Shown in pieces: positions 20,524 through 29,405 of a stretch of DNA of 64,000 bases (position 1 is the first letter of the stretch; the number at the start of each line of letters is the position of its first letter). Both the position numbers and the translations under genes were made by a program. Below the pieces are notes generated by a model. It did no database searches. It saw nothing but the letters and a program-made list of their open reading frames with translations, and had not been told where the DNA came from. The DNA is from Shinella sp. UYSO24 (lineage in GTDB: Bacteria > Pseudomonadota > Alphaproteobacteria > Rhizobiales > Rhizobiaceae), in assembly GCA_902167985.1 (NCBI GenBank), contig CABHNZ010000001.1:434001-498000 (forward strand), in the 5' to 3' direction.

Positions 20524-21165
20524 TCAGAGCTTGGAAATAACCGCATCCTCGCCATCGGCATCGCCGCCGGCCTCTTCGGTCGCGGCCGCGCGTTCGATGA
20601 TGGCGGGGACGATCTCCTCGACATCGCCGATCACCATCGGGCGCACCAGATGGGCGCGGTGGATGAAGCCTTCCTCGCGCATGTGATCGACGAGCGACAG
20701 CATCGGATCCCAGAAGCCGCCGATATTGGCAAAGACCATCGGCTTCTGGTGACGGCCGAGCTGGCCCCAGGTCATGATCTCGACGATCTCCTCCAGCGTG
20801 CCGATGCCGCCCGGCAGGGTGACGAAGGCATCCGAGCGCTCGAACATCTTGTGCTTGCGCTCATGCATGTCGGTGGTGACGATCAGCTCGTTCAACTGGC
20901 CGAGCGAATGGCGGGTTGCCTCCATATCGACCAGAAATTCAGGGATGATGCCGGTGACTTCGCCGCCGTTTGCGAGAACGCCTGCGGCAACCGCGCCCAT
21001 GATGCCCTTGGTGCCGCCACCGTAAACGAGGCGAAGTCCATGGGCCGCAATGGATTTTCCGAGCGCACGGCCAGCTGCCACATAGGCCGGGTCACGACCG
21101 GGCTGGGAGCCGCAATAGACGCAGATGGATCGAATTGGCACAGTTTTCTCCGTATCGCATGACAT
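20524..21165 (-). CDS. LOG family protein (nucleoside 5'-monophosphate phosphoribohydrolase type)
   Basis: Rossmann-fold protein of 213 residues with both LOG family motifs: GGGTKGIMGAVA and PGGIGTLEEIVE (catalytic Arg/Glu context). N-terminal ICVYCGSQPGRDP is typical of TIGR00730. Members cleave cytokinin riboside 5'-monophosphate or other purine nucleotides to free base; the gene name lonely guy comes from plants. Rhizobial copies may release cytokinin, but the sequence cannot prove that substrate. Convergent with the cupin gene upstream. Confidence 0.92.
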   Translation of the reverse strand: MSCDTEKTVPIRSICVYCGSQPGRDPAYVAAGRALGKSIAAHGLRLVYGGGTKGIMGAVAAGVLANGGEVTGIIPEFLVDMEATRHSLGQLNELIVTTDMHERKHKMFERSDAFVTLPGGIGTLEEIVEIMTWGQLGRHQKPMVFANIGGFWDPMLSLVDHMREEGFIHRAHLVRPMVIGDVEEIVPAIIERAAATEEAGGDADGEDAVISKL

Positions 21166-21309
21166 CGTGGGGCAGATAACAGCCCGCCATCGAAGAATTG
21201 ACGGGAAATGCTCGGCAGAGCAAGGCTTTATAGTGCGAAAAGCTTGTTAATGCAGGAGGAAACGGCTAATCCGGAAGTATGGCGGCACAGGTCGCCGGGA
21301 GAGGCATTG

Positions 21310-23085
21310 ATGATGAGAAACCGTGCCGGCTGGCTGGCCCTGATAGTCCTCGCCATCGCATCGTTGCTGATGGTATTCTTCGTGCTGCCGCGGATCGACC
21401 AGGGCTCCAAGCCCATCGGGGACGCGATCAATGCCGCCGGCGATGCGGTGAAGAAGACCGTTGCCGACAATGCCCCGAAGCCGGAGGATCAAAAACCTGC
21501 CGAGCAGGCTGCAGCCGCGCCAAAAACCAGCAAGCCGCAGGCACCAGCTGCCGCCTCTTCCGAAACACCAGCCGCGCCTGCCCAGTCCGCAAACCCGTCC
21601 GCGACGCAAGCTGCCGGCACCGCAGGCCAGACGCCTTCCGCCGCACAGGCCGAGACCGCTCACCTCCCCTCCTTCGACGTGCTGCGCGTCGAGCCGGATG
21701 GTTCGACGGTGATTGCCGGCCGCGCCGTGCCGCATTCGACGCTCGAAGTCACCGATGGCGCGACGACTGTTGCCAAGGTGGATGTCGGCCAGAGCGGCGA
21801 TTTCGCCGCCATTCTCGACAAGCCGCTTGCCCCCGGCGACCACGCGCTGATCCTCAAGTCCACGGACAAGGACGGCAAGGTTTCCACCTCGCTCGAAACC
21901 GCAACCGTCTCCGTTCCGGCCGACAAGAACGGCAAGCTTCTGGCGCTGATCACCAAGCCGGGTGAGGCAAGCCGCGTCATCGCCATGCCGTCGGCACCGC
22001 CTGCCGGTTCGGCCGCAACGGCAGATACCGCCAAGCCGGGCGCAGCCACGACCGCCCCTGCCGCCGCACAAACCGTTTCCGCCAATGCCGCAGCGGGCGC
22101 CGCAGCCGGTGCCGCAAGCCCGCGCGCAATGGCGACCTGCGGGTCACGGCCGTCGAGATCGAAGGTTCGAAACTCTTCGTCGCGGGCGTCCAAGGCCGGC
22201 ATAGCGCTGCGCGGCGAGGCTGATGGCGCGCTGATCGGCAAGACCAAGGCCGGCACCGATGGCCATTTCGTCATCGAAGGCACGATGCCGCTGTCGCTCG
22301 GCGACCACAAAATTGCCGTCGAGGCGCTTTCGGCAGCCGGCGATGTGCTTGCCCGCGTCGAAGTGCCTTTCAACCGGCCGGAAGGCGATCAGGTTGCAGC
22401 CGTGGCCGGCCCCGAAGAAGATCCGGCCGCCGACAGCGCCGCCGCAATCGACAATGGCGCTTTCCAGAAGCTGCGCACCGATACGGTGAAGGCCTTCAAC
22501 CTGCTCCTCTCGCTCTATGCCGATGGGAAGGTGCCGTCGCTGGAACAGATGGCTGCGGCCCGTTCGGCCACCAGCATTGCGCTGAAATCGCTCGCCGACT
22601 ACCGCGCCCCGGCCAATGCCGTTGTGGCTGCCAAGGCTCTCGTGCAGTCGACCTCGAAGAATGCCACGGCTGCGGCAACGGCCCTTGACGGGCTTGCCAA
22701 TGACGTCGCTTCGGTCGGCGTTGGCCTCAAGGATATCGCTGACCTCGTTGCCCGCGCCGTCGGCCCGACGCTCACGCGGCAGATCCAGGGCATGGCCGGT
22801 GGGCAGGTCGCGGTTGCCGATGCGGATGGCAAGACCATCCAGCAGGCGCCGCTCACCCAGAGCGACCGCAACTCGGTGATCATCCGCCGCGGCGATACGC
22901 TGTGGCAGATCTCGCGCCGCGTCTATGGCCAGGGCGTGCGCTACACGACGATCTATCTTGCCAATCAGGACCAGATCAACAATCCCGATCTCATCCAGCC
23001 CGGCCAGATCTTCGGCGTGCCGCAGGAATACCTGCCCGATGCGGAAGAACTGCATCGCGAACGGATGATGCATCACAAGGGCTGA
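21310..23085 (+). CDS. LysM peptidoglycan-binding envelope protein (local frame detour)
   Basis: About 592 residues. The N-terminus has a single membrane anchor (residues 4-24, WLALIVLAIASLLMVFF), followed by an A/P/K-rich linker (about 30-115), two Ig-like or Y-domain-like beta repeats starting at LPSFDVLRVEPDGSTVIAGRA and near 22128-22380, and a C-terminal LysM domain IIRRGDTLWQISRRVYG. A stretch of about 20 codons (22128-22187) is readable only one frame back (NGDLRVTAVEIEGSKLFVAG) and the main frame then resumes, so one base is missing before it and one surplus or two missing after it. Probably tethers the inner membrane to peptidoglycan. Confidence 0.85.
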   Translation: MMRNRAGWLALIVLAIASLLMVFFVLPRIDQGSKPIGDAINAAGDAVKKTVADNAPKPEDQKPAEQAAAAPKTSKPQAPAAASSETPAAPAQSANPSATQAAGTAGQTPSAAQAETAHLPSFDVLRVEPDGSTVIAGRAVPHSTLEVTDGATTVAKVDVGQSGDFAAILDKPLAPGDHALILKSTDKDGKVSTSLETATVSVPADKNGKLLALITKPGEASRVIAMPSAPPAGSAATADTAKPGAATTAPAAAQTVSANAAAGAAAGAASPRAMATCGSRPSRSKVRNSSSRASKAGIALRGEADGALIGKTKAGTDGHFVIEGTMPLSLGDHKIAVEALSAAGDVLARVEVPFNRPEGDQVAAVAGPEEDPAADSAAAIDNGAFQKLRTDTVKAFNLLLSLYADGKVPSLEQMAAARSATSIALKSLADYRAPANAVVAAKALVQSTSKNATAAATALDGLANDVASVGVGLKDIADLVARAVGPTLTRQIQGMAGGQVAVADADGKTIQQAPLTQSDRNSVIIRRGDTLWQISRRVYGQGVRYTTIYLANQDQINNPDLIQPGQIFGVPQEYLPDAEELHRERMMHHKG

Positions 23086-23374
23086 GCTCTTGCCAAAAAC
23101 CACCGACTGAGGCCACCGACTGAGACCACCGGCGGCAGCTGCCGCGGGGATGGTTTTCCGGCTCCATACGGAAACTGCATTGCCTTTTCAGGCAGATAAA
23201 AAATTCCTCGATCGATTTCATCCCCCTCATGCCTGCTTCGCGGAGAATGGCTGCGTCAACAGAAGACGGCCGGGCTCGCGATCCGGGGTCATCGACCGGC
23301 CCGATAGTTCCGGCCTTTGTTGACATATGTGGCGCAGATGCGCGTTCCCGTTCCCGATCAGATCGCGCATCGGC

Positions 23375-23430
23375 AAAAAGGGGCAGGCGGAACGCCTGAC
23401 ACACTCTCCCCTATACAATCCGCCTGCCCC
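23375..23430 (-). terminator. Orphan minus-strand Rho-independent terminator
   Basis: On the minus strand, GGGGCAGGCGGA pairs perfectly with TCCGCCTGCCCC (12 bp, 27-base loop) and is followed by TTTTT. A second, mutually exclusive hairpin CAGGCG-TTC-CGCCTG uses the same 3' arm. No minus-strand protein gene lies upstream in the gap, so it may end a small RNA or an antisense transcript. Confidence 0.6.
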
Positions 23431-23658
23431 GATGCCGTCGAAGATGCCGTCGAAGATCCCGGGCCGGACCTCCGGTCGGTCCCCGCGGATCGGCCATAAA
23501 AACCAACCGCGCCGGCCTGCCGGACGCGGATATCGGTGTTGTCGCGAAACGTGATCCACTTTGCCGCAAATGCGGATCGCGCATGATGGCGCGAAGTATA
23601 AATGCCCGGAAAAAGGCATTGCGCCGCCATCATTACTCTATACGTATTCGCCACAAGA

Positions 23659-23688
23659 TTGAGAAATGCTTGCCTTCCATTCTATATA
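23659..23688 (+). promoter_or_regulatory. Sigma-70-like promoter for the 23716 gene
   Basis: TTGAGA at 23659-23664 and TATATA at 23683-23688, separated by 18 bases, 27 bases before the ATG. Good match to a housekeeping promoter in otherwise GC-rich DNA. Confidence 0.5.
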
Positions 23689-23715
23689 TTGCCGGCCAAA
23701 CCATCAGGATGCGCC

Positions 23716-24039
23716 ATGCCCGTTTCCTTGCCCGATAAAGCGCCGGTCGATCCGCGCCTGCTTTCGCTACTTCAGCAGATCGCCACTGCCGATGGCGCGC
23801 TGGCGCTGTTTGACGAGGAAATTGCAGTGCTCGAACGGCAGGGGCTTCTGGAAAAGGGCGAGAACGAAGGCCTGATCCGGGTCGACCAGGGCGGCGAGTG
23901 GACGACCGGCGGCGTGCTGTTCATCACCAATCGCGGTCTTGAAGCGCTCGGCCTGCAACCGCGACCAAGCCTGTGGAAGCAGGTGACTCGCTCGCTCGAC
24001 CATGTCCTGCGACGCCGCGGCGGCCGCACGAGCAGCTGA
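23716..24039 (+). CDS. Hypothetical protein, 107 residues
   Basis: Unrecognised. Cytoplasmic-looking, charged, with no membrane segment; pattern of helices at LLSLLQQIATADGALALFDEEIAVLERQGLLEK, a beta-rich middle (LIRVDQGGEWTTGGVLFITNRGLEALGL) and a basic C-terminus (HVLRRRGGRTSS). ATG 23716 is preferred over an upstream in-frame ATG because a TTGAGA/TATATA promoter sits just ahead. The winged-helix-like arrangement is only suggestive. Confidence 0.7.
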   Translation: MPVSLPDKAPVDPRLLSLLQQIATADGALALFDEEIAVLERQGLLEKGENEGLIRVDQGGEWTTGGVLFITNRGLEALGLQPRPSLWKQVTRSLDHVLRRRGGRTSS

Positions 24040-24221
24040 AACCAGCAACAAAAGCCCGGAAAACAACCCGTAATATGCGCCTGAGGCCCGTCCATCGCGG
24101 CCCTCACCACCCGCACGCGCAACAGCTTCGCGCAGGCTCGCGGCGTTTATCCATGGTCTCGCGCCGGTATGACATTCACTCAACATCAACGCCGACCCAT
24201 ACCGCTCCGCCAGGGATTACG

Positions 24222-25007
24222 ATGGTTTCCAGCATCAGTTCGTCACAGCTTCTGGCCCAGCAGGCGGCGCTGAAGGCGCTGCAGAGCTCCGACAGCAGCA
24301 GCACATCCACAGCCAGTTCGGCAACGACCACTGCCGCCAACAGCGCCACGAGCAGCCTCCTGTCGGCGCTCGACGGCTCCAGCTCTTCCGACAGCACGTC
24401 CTCCTATTCCTCGCTTGCCGATCTCTTCTCGTCGAGCAGCGACGATGACAGCGATGACGATGCATCGATCTTCGCCTCGCTGATCGCCCAGGTGAAACAG
24501 CAGATCGCCTCGCTCCAGGGCACGACCAGCACGGATGGGACGACGAGCACATCCGGCACCACGACGTCCGGTTCGACCGACGACATTTCCAGCAGCGCCT
24601 ATATGAGCACGCTGAAGCAGAAGATCGAAGCGCTGCAGGCAAGCCCGGACACCAAGGACATGGGCGATTCGATGATGAAGGCGCTCGAAAACGGCACGCT
24701 CACCGTGACCGACGCGTCCTCCGGCGAACAGATCACCGCCTGGGATCCGGACAATAGCGATGCGACGACCTCGACGGCGACCTCGATCGACCAGACGGAC
24801 TGGAGCACCTATCTGAAGGAACATCTGGCGCGCGACAGCGACGGCCGTTACAGCCGCAATGCCGATGACAGCCAGGTCGACAAGGTGACGGGCGACAGTT
24901 CCTATTTCGGCATGATCAACGACAATTACTACTATCTGTCGTGGTCGGGCGCCTCGAGCGACAGCACGGCCACGACGGCTGCTGCAACGACCTCTACCGA
25001 TACCTGA
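24222..25007 (+). CDS. Ser/Thr/Asp-rich low-complexity protein
   Basis: 261 residues, very rich in S, T, D and A. Low-complexity stretches lie at about residues 20-90 (runs of SSS, TTT, DDDSDDDAS) and 105-125 (TSTDGTTSTSGTTTSGS). Between them are more ordered helices (IFASLIAQVKQQIASLQ; LKQKIEALQASPDTKDMGDSMMKALENG) and a C-terminal ordered part with YLKEHLARDSDGRYSRN and SSYFGMINDNYYYLSWSG. No signal peptide or known domain. The acidic, repetitive composition resembles secreted or surface proteins of rhizobia, but export is inference. ATG 24222 chosen for MVSSISSSQLLAQQAALKAL. Confidence 0.75.
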   Translation: MVSSISSSQLLAQQAALKALQSSDSSSTSTASSATTTAANSATSSLLSALDGSSSSDSTSSYSSLADLFSSSSDDDSDDDASIFASLIAQVKQQIASLQGTTSTDGTTSTSGTTTSGSTDDISSSAYMSTLKQKIEALQASPDTKDMGDSMMKALENGTLTVTDASSGEQITAWDPDNSDATTSTATSIDQTDWSTYLKEHLARDSDGRYSRNADDSQVDKVTGDSSYFGMINDNYYYLSWSGASSDSTATTAAATTSTDT

Positions 25008-25043
25008 CAATCAGCCGGTTGAGACCGGCAGATGTGCAGACAT

Positions 25044-25078
25044 AAAAAAAGGGGGCCGGTCAAAACGATCGGCGCCCC
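25044..25078 (-). terminator. Possible minus-strand terminator
   Basis: On the minus strand GGGGC...GCCCC (short GC stem with an imperfect interior) is followed directly by seven T. It would end transcripts from the small minus-strand gene at 25276-25431, about 200 bases upstream of it. Confidence 0.4.
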
Positions 25079-25275
25079 TCTCCCCGTGCGTGCCATTTGT
25101 CCATGTCGATCCCGATATCGCGTGGCGATCAGCCACCCGATTGATCCGTCATCCGGCATCATCACCGCTGACGGGAGGGAACGGAGGAAGCACTGCCTGA
25201 ACCGAAGCCGCAGATAACGGGCCCGGTCGATAACCTGATGGGCAAAGCCCGGCGCCGGAAGACCAGCGCAAAAAA

Positions 25276-25431
25276 TCAATGGAAGAACAGCGGCAGCGTG
25301 TGGCCGAAATGGATGCCGGTTGCGGCTGCGAAAGAGGCGATCAGGCCGTAGCTTGCGACGGCGAGTTCGTAGATGCCGAACCATGCGGCGAGGCTGAGCG
25401 GGGTTGCAACGGCGAAAGTCTTGAACGGCAT
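25276..25431 (-). CDS. Small hydrophobic protein, 51 residues
   Basis: Micro-gene starting MPFKTFAVATPLSLAAWFGIYELAV and ending GHTLPLFFH. It is mostly one or two membrane segments (residues 7-45). Its start is supported by AAAGGGGA about 6 bases upstream on the minus strand; longer in-frame starts lack one. Composition and codon use fit a real gene. No known family recognised. Confidence 0.6.
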   Translation of the reverse strand: MPFKTFAVATPLSLAAWFGIYELAVASYGLIASFAAATGIHFGHTLPLFFH

Positions 25432-25726
25432 GACATTCCCCTTTCGGTGGGCCCTGGCTTCGAAGGCCTCGATGTGTGTGGTGTGGGCGGGGAAATACCG
25501 GCAATGGTGCATCGCCACAATTCGGAATAGTCCCTAGGGGAACTACGTAAGGAGATGCGCAGATACGCGCGACGGGAGCATGGCTTACCCGTAATCCCCG
25601 GCGCGTCGACAAGTTTCATCCTCCTGTCATTGCACTTTTGGTGGATGGCGCCTATTTGGCCGGTATACCGCAGGCGGCCAACCGATCGCCTCCCCTTCCT
25701 ATCGGATGCCCTTGCCGGAGACCGGA
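25432..25726. other. Intergenic region before the ABC exporter gene
   Basis: 295 bases with no supported gene. It includes a short palindrome TCCCTAGGGGA at about 25530 between the divergent small-protein gene and the exporter, a possible shared regulatory site. Confidence 0.4.
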
Positions 25727-27618
25727 ATGCCGCCCAAGACCAAGAAGACCATTTCGGCGGATGCCAGCAATCCGCTCGGCACGCTCGTCAACCTGTGGCC
25801 CTATATGTGGCCGGAGGGTCGCCCCGATCTCAAGGCGCGCGTCGTCTGGGCAACGGCGCTGCTGATCCTTGCCAAGCTCGTGCTGATATCGGTGCCCTAT
25901 TTCTTCAAATGGGCAACCGACGCGCTGAACGGCAAGGTCGATCTCGGGTCGGGCCTCGTGCCGGTCTTCCTCGTCGGCGCGGTGGCGCTGGTCATTGCCT
26001 ATAATCTCGCGCGTCTCGTGCAGGTGGGGCTCAACCAGCTGCGCGATGCGCTGTTTGCCTCGGTCGGCCAGCATGCGGTGCGAAAGCTCGCCTACAAGAC
26101 CTTCGTGCATATTCACCAGCTCTCCCTGCGCTTCCATCTGGAGCGCAAGACAGGCGGGCTGTCGCGCGTCATCGAGCGCGGCACCAAGGGCATCGAGACG
26201 ATCGTCCGCTTCACCATTCTCAACTCAGTGCCGACGCTGTTCGAATTCGTGCTGACGGCGATCATCTTCTGGGCGGCCTACGGCTTCTGGTATGTGGTCG
26301 TCACCGCCGTCACCGTCTGGCTCTATATCTGGTTTACCATCAAGGCGAGCGACTGGCGCATCTCCATCCGTCGATCGATGAACGAGAGCGATACGGACGC
26401 CAATACCAAGGCGATCGATTCGCTGCTCAACTTCGAGACGGTCAAATATTTCGGCAATGAGGAGATGGAGGCCAAGCGCTTCGACGGCTCGATGGCGCGC
26501 TACGAGAAGGCGGCGACCGAGGTATGGACCTCGCTCGGCTGGCTCAACTTCGGCCAGGGCCTGATCTTCGGCGTCGGACAGGCGATCGTCATGATCATGT
26601 CGGCGCTTGCCGTGCAGCGTGGCGAGCAGTCGATCGGCGATTTCGTCTTCGTCAATGCGCTTCTGATGCAGCTTTCCGTGCCGCTCAACTTCATCGGCTT
26701 CGTCTATCGCGAAATCCGCCAGGGGCTGACCGATATCGAGGAAATGTTCGATCTCCTCGAAGTGCAGCCGGAAGTGACCGACCGCGAGGATGCAAAGGTG
26801 CTTTCGATCGGTCACGGCGCAATTGCGTTCAACGACGTGCATTTCGCCTATGATCCGGCACGGCCGATCCTCAAGGGCGTGTCGTTCGAAGTGCCGGCCG
26901 GCAAGACGGTCGCAATCGTCGGGCCCTCCGGTGCCGGCAAATCGACGATTTCGCGCCTGCTCTACCGCTTCTACGACATCCAGAAGGGCTCGATCACCAT
27001 CGACGGGCAGGATGTGCGCGAGGTGACGCAGAAATCGCTGCGTTCCGTCATCGGCATGGTGCCGCAGGATACGGTACTGTTCAACGATACCGTCGCCTAC
27101 AACATCCGCTATGGCCGCCCGTCGGCGACCGAAGACGAGATGAAGGCGGCAGCCGAGATCGCCCAGATCGGCACGTTCATCCGCGCGCTTCCCGAGGGTT
27201 TCGACACCAAGGTGGGCGAGCGCGGCCTGAAACTCTCAGGCGGCGAGAAACAGCGCGTGGCGATTGCCCGCACCATCCTCAAGGCGCCGCCGATCCTCAT
27301 TCTCGATGAGCGACCTCGGCGCTCGATACGACGACCGAACACGAGATCCAGTCGGCGCTCGATCAGGTATCGAAGAACCGCACGACGCTGGTCATCGCCC
27401 ACCGGCTGTCGACCGTCATCAATGCCGACGAGATCATCGTGCTGCGCGGCGGCGAGATTGCCGAACGCGGCACGCATGCGGCACTCATCGAACGGAACGG
27501 GCTTTACGCCTCGATGTGGAACCGCCAGCGCGAGGCGGTGCAGGCGGAAGAACATCTGCGGCAGGTGCGCGAGAGCGACGATCTCGGTGTCGTCACCCGC
27601 GGCCAGCCGGCAGTCTGA
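25727..27618 (+). CDS. Atm1-type ABC exporter, fused permease and ATPase (frame broken once)
   Basis: Homodimeric half-transporter of about 630 residues: six-helix membrane domain (about 25-310) with the conserved [19 protein letters not shown] loop, then the ATPase with Walker [11 protein letters not shown]-loop [12 protein letters not shown], signature LSGGEKQR, Walker B ILILDEATSALD and H-loop VIAHRLST. The frame breaks near 27308 in the Walker B/D-loop region where GAGCG should read GAGGCG; one G restores [14 protein letters not shown]. The membrane domain matches the ATM1/HMT1 group that exports glutathione conjugates or metal-thiols. ATG 25706 is an alternative start. A micro-gene and then psd-pssA lie downstream. 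Confidence 0.92.
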
Positions 27619-27641
27619 CACCCGACACAGGAGGATTAGCG

Positions 27642-27773
27642 ATGAAACGGTATTTTACGAAGCGCATGGCCATTCTCGGCGGGCTGGCACTTGCCTATCT
27701 CGGCGTGCTTGCCACCTATGGCTCGCCGCTTCTGGCCTTTGCCACATGGGCGGGGATCGTCGAAGCGCCCTGA
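27642..27773 (+). CDS. Small membrane protein, 43 residues
   Basis: Micro-gene with a strong CAGGAGGA ribosome-binding site 6 bases ahead of its ATG and 23 bases after the exporter stop. Basic N-terminus (MKRYFTKRM) followed by one membrane helix AILGGLALAYLGVLATYG and a short tail. The topology suggests a single-pass accessory peptide, but this is inference. Cotranscription with the exporter is likely. Confidence 0.65.
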   Translation: MKRYFTKRMAILGGLALAYLGVLATYGSPLLAFATWAGIVEAP

Positions 27774-27809
27774 TCCGGGCGCTTCGAATGCTGTTGCGAA
27801 GATCAACCG

Positions 27810-29084
27810 TCAGGCGTGCGCGGCCGTGAAGGCCACATCGAGCCGCTGACGGTCGCGCGTCGTGACGCGGCACAGGACTTCCCGGCCCTCGCCATCGATG
27901 ACGAGCACGAAGGCGTCCGGAATTTCGGCCGCGTCCGAGACTTTCAGTCCGGCGCCATCGTCTCCAAGCGTTCGGATGGTGCAGGCGACGAGCGGTTGCG
28001 AACCGCCGACGACGATCGTTCCCGCCTTGACCACCCGGCGGCGGCGCGAGGCAGGCCGCGGGGGGCGCACGTCATTCCAGGCGATGCAGCGGTTGCGGCC
28101 GTCATGCTTGGCGCGGTACATGGCGGCATCGGCCTGGGCGAGAAGCGTATCGATATCCTCATTGGCCACGGACAGCGTCGAGATGCCGAAGCTTGCCGTT
28201 ACCGGGCCGGGCGTGAGGCCCGCCCGCAGCGGCCGGCAGGCGATCGCGGCACGCAGGGCTTCGGCGGTGGCAAATGCCGCGCCCCCATCGGCACCGGGCA
28301 GCACGATGGCAAATTCCTCGCCGCCGAGGCGGCCGAAAAGCGCATCCGTTCCCAGCGTATCACGGCAGGCCGCAGCGACCGCCTTCAGCACCTCGTCACC
28401 GGCGGCATGGCCGGCGGTATCATTGATGCGCTTGAAATGGTCGATATCGAGCGTGATGACGGAAAGCGGCTTCTGCTTGCGGCGGGCATTCGTCACCAGC
28501 CCTTCGGCCTCGGCGCGGAAGCGCGGCGGGTCATGGCATTGGTGAGGCCATCGGTTGCGGCAAATTGCAGGAGTTCGATCCGGTCCATCACCGCGCCGGC
28601 GATTTCTTCCAGAATGCGTTCGTCGCGCTCGGAAAAGTCACGCGGCTTGCGGTCGATGGCGCAGAGCGTGCCGATCGTATAGCCTTCGCGGGTCTCAGCG
28701 GCATGCCGGCATAAAGCGGATATGCGCGTCGCCGGTAACGAAGGGATGATCGGCAAAGCGGCGATCTCTCGTCGCATCCTCGATGATCATCGCCTTTTCC
28801 TCATCCACCACGACACGGCAGAAGGTGGTGCTGCGCGGCATCTCACCGGCATCGATGCCGGCGCAGGCCTGATACCATTGGCGATGGGCATCGATCAGCG
28901 AAACGAGACCGATCTCGACATCGAATATTTCCTTGATGAGACGGACGACGCGCTCGAAACCCTCGTCCTTCGGCGCATCCAGCATGTCGAGACGTTCAAG
29001 CGCGATCAGGCGCTCCGCCTCGCGGCTGACGGCCGCATGCGGCACATCGCTGGTCATCTGTGTTGAGCCGGTGTCGTGCATCAT
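27810..29084 (-). CDS. GAF-GGDEF-PilZ diguanylate cyclase (frame broken three times)
   Basis: Makes cyclic di-GMP from two GTP. Order of domains after repair: GAF sensor (about residues 20-165; ERLDMLDAPKDEGFERVVRL, AMIIEDATRDRRF), GGDEF (about 175-335) with the active signature GRLGGEEFAIVLPG and DIDHFKRINDTAGHAAGDEVL, and a C-terminal PilZ-like segment beginning at RRRRVVKAGTIVVGG. The PilZ c-di-GMP motif is weak: RR is present, but the usual D/NxSxxG reads TLGDDGAGL. Breaks lie near 28715 (one T), 28698 (one base) and 28527 (one T), all net deletions. About 425 residues. Convergent with the upstream micro-gene. Confidence 0.87.
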
Positions 29085-29405
29085 TCACCTCGTCTCAAGG
29101 CAAGCCAGCGCAACCCAAGTGACGCACAGCCGCCGCCCGGAAGCCGTATCGAAACCTCATGTCGATACAAGTCCACCGGGAAATTGCATAATCGGCAAGC
29201 GCATAGCGCAAAACGATTTCATTTTCCATGCATGTTTACGCATGAAAACGGCAAACGGATTTCGCTCTTTTGCAGAAGAGAAATCCGTCATCAACACATC
29301 CATTGCGTGCATCCACGGAACCGCATTGCCGGAAAAGCGGTTTTTCTATAGTCAGGCAGCACTGCCGGGCCTCATCAAGCCCGGATCACCACCAGGAGAA
29401 CCCGG
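29085..29405. other. Structured leader region upstream of psd
   Basis: 321 bases without a gene. Three hairpins are visible: TTTTCCATGC with GCATGAAAA (about 29222-29250); ACGGATTT-cg-CTCTT with AAGAG-AAATCCGT (29255-29288); and CCGGGC-ctcatcaa-GCCCGG (29365-29384), which sits just before the ribosome-binding site of psd. Confidence 0.55.

Larger units (their letters stand above)
23086..23715. other. 630-bp gene-free region
   Basis: No credible protein gene. It holds a repeated CACCGACTGAG unit just after the LysM gene (23101-23127), a minus-strand terminator structure (23375-23430), three copies of GATGCCGTCGAA-like sequence (23430-23458), and a promoter-like motif for the next gene (23659-23688). 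A small RNA on the minus strand is possible. Confidence 0.55.

Noticed and set aside
23227..23654. Minus-strand open frames in the 630-bp gap
   Set aside because: Overlapping frames of poor composition with no family match; a terminator lies inside them.
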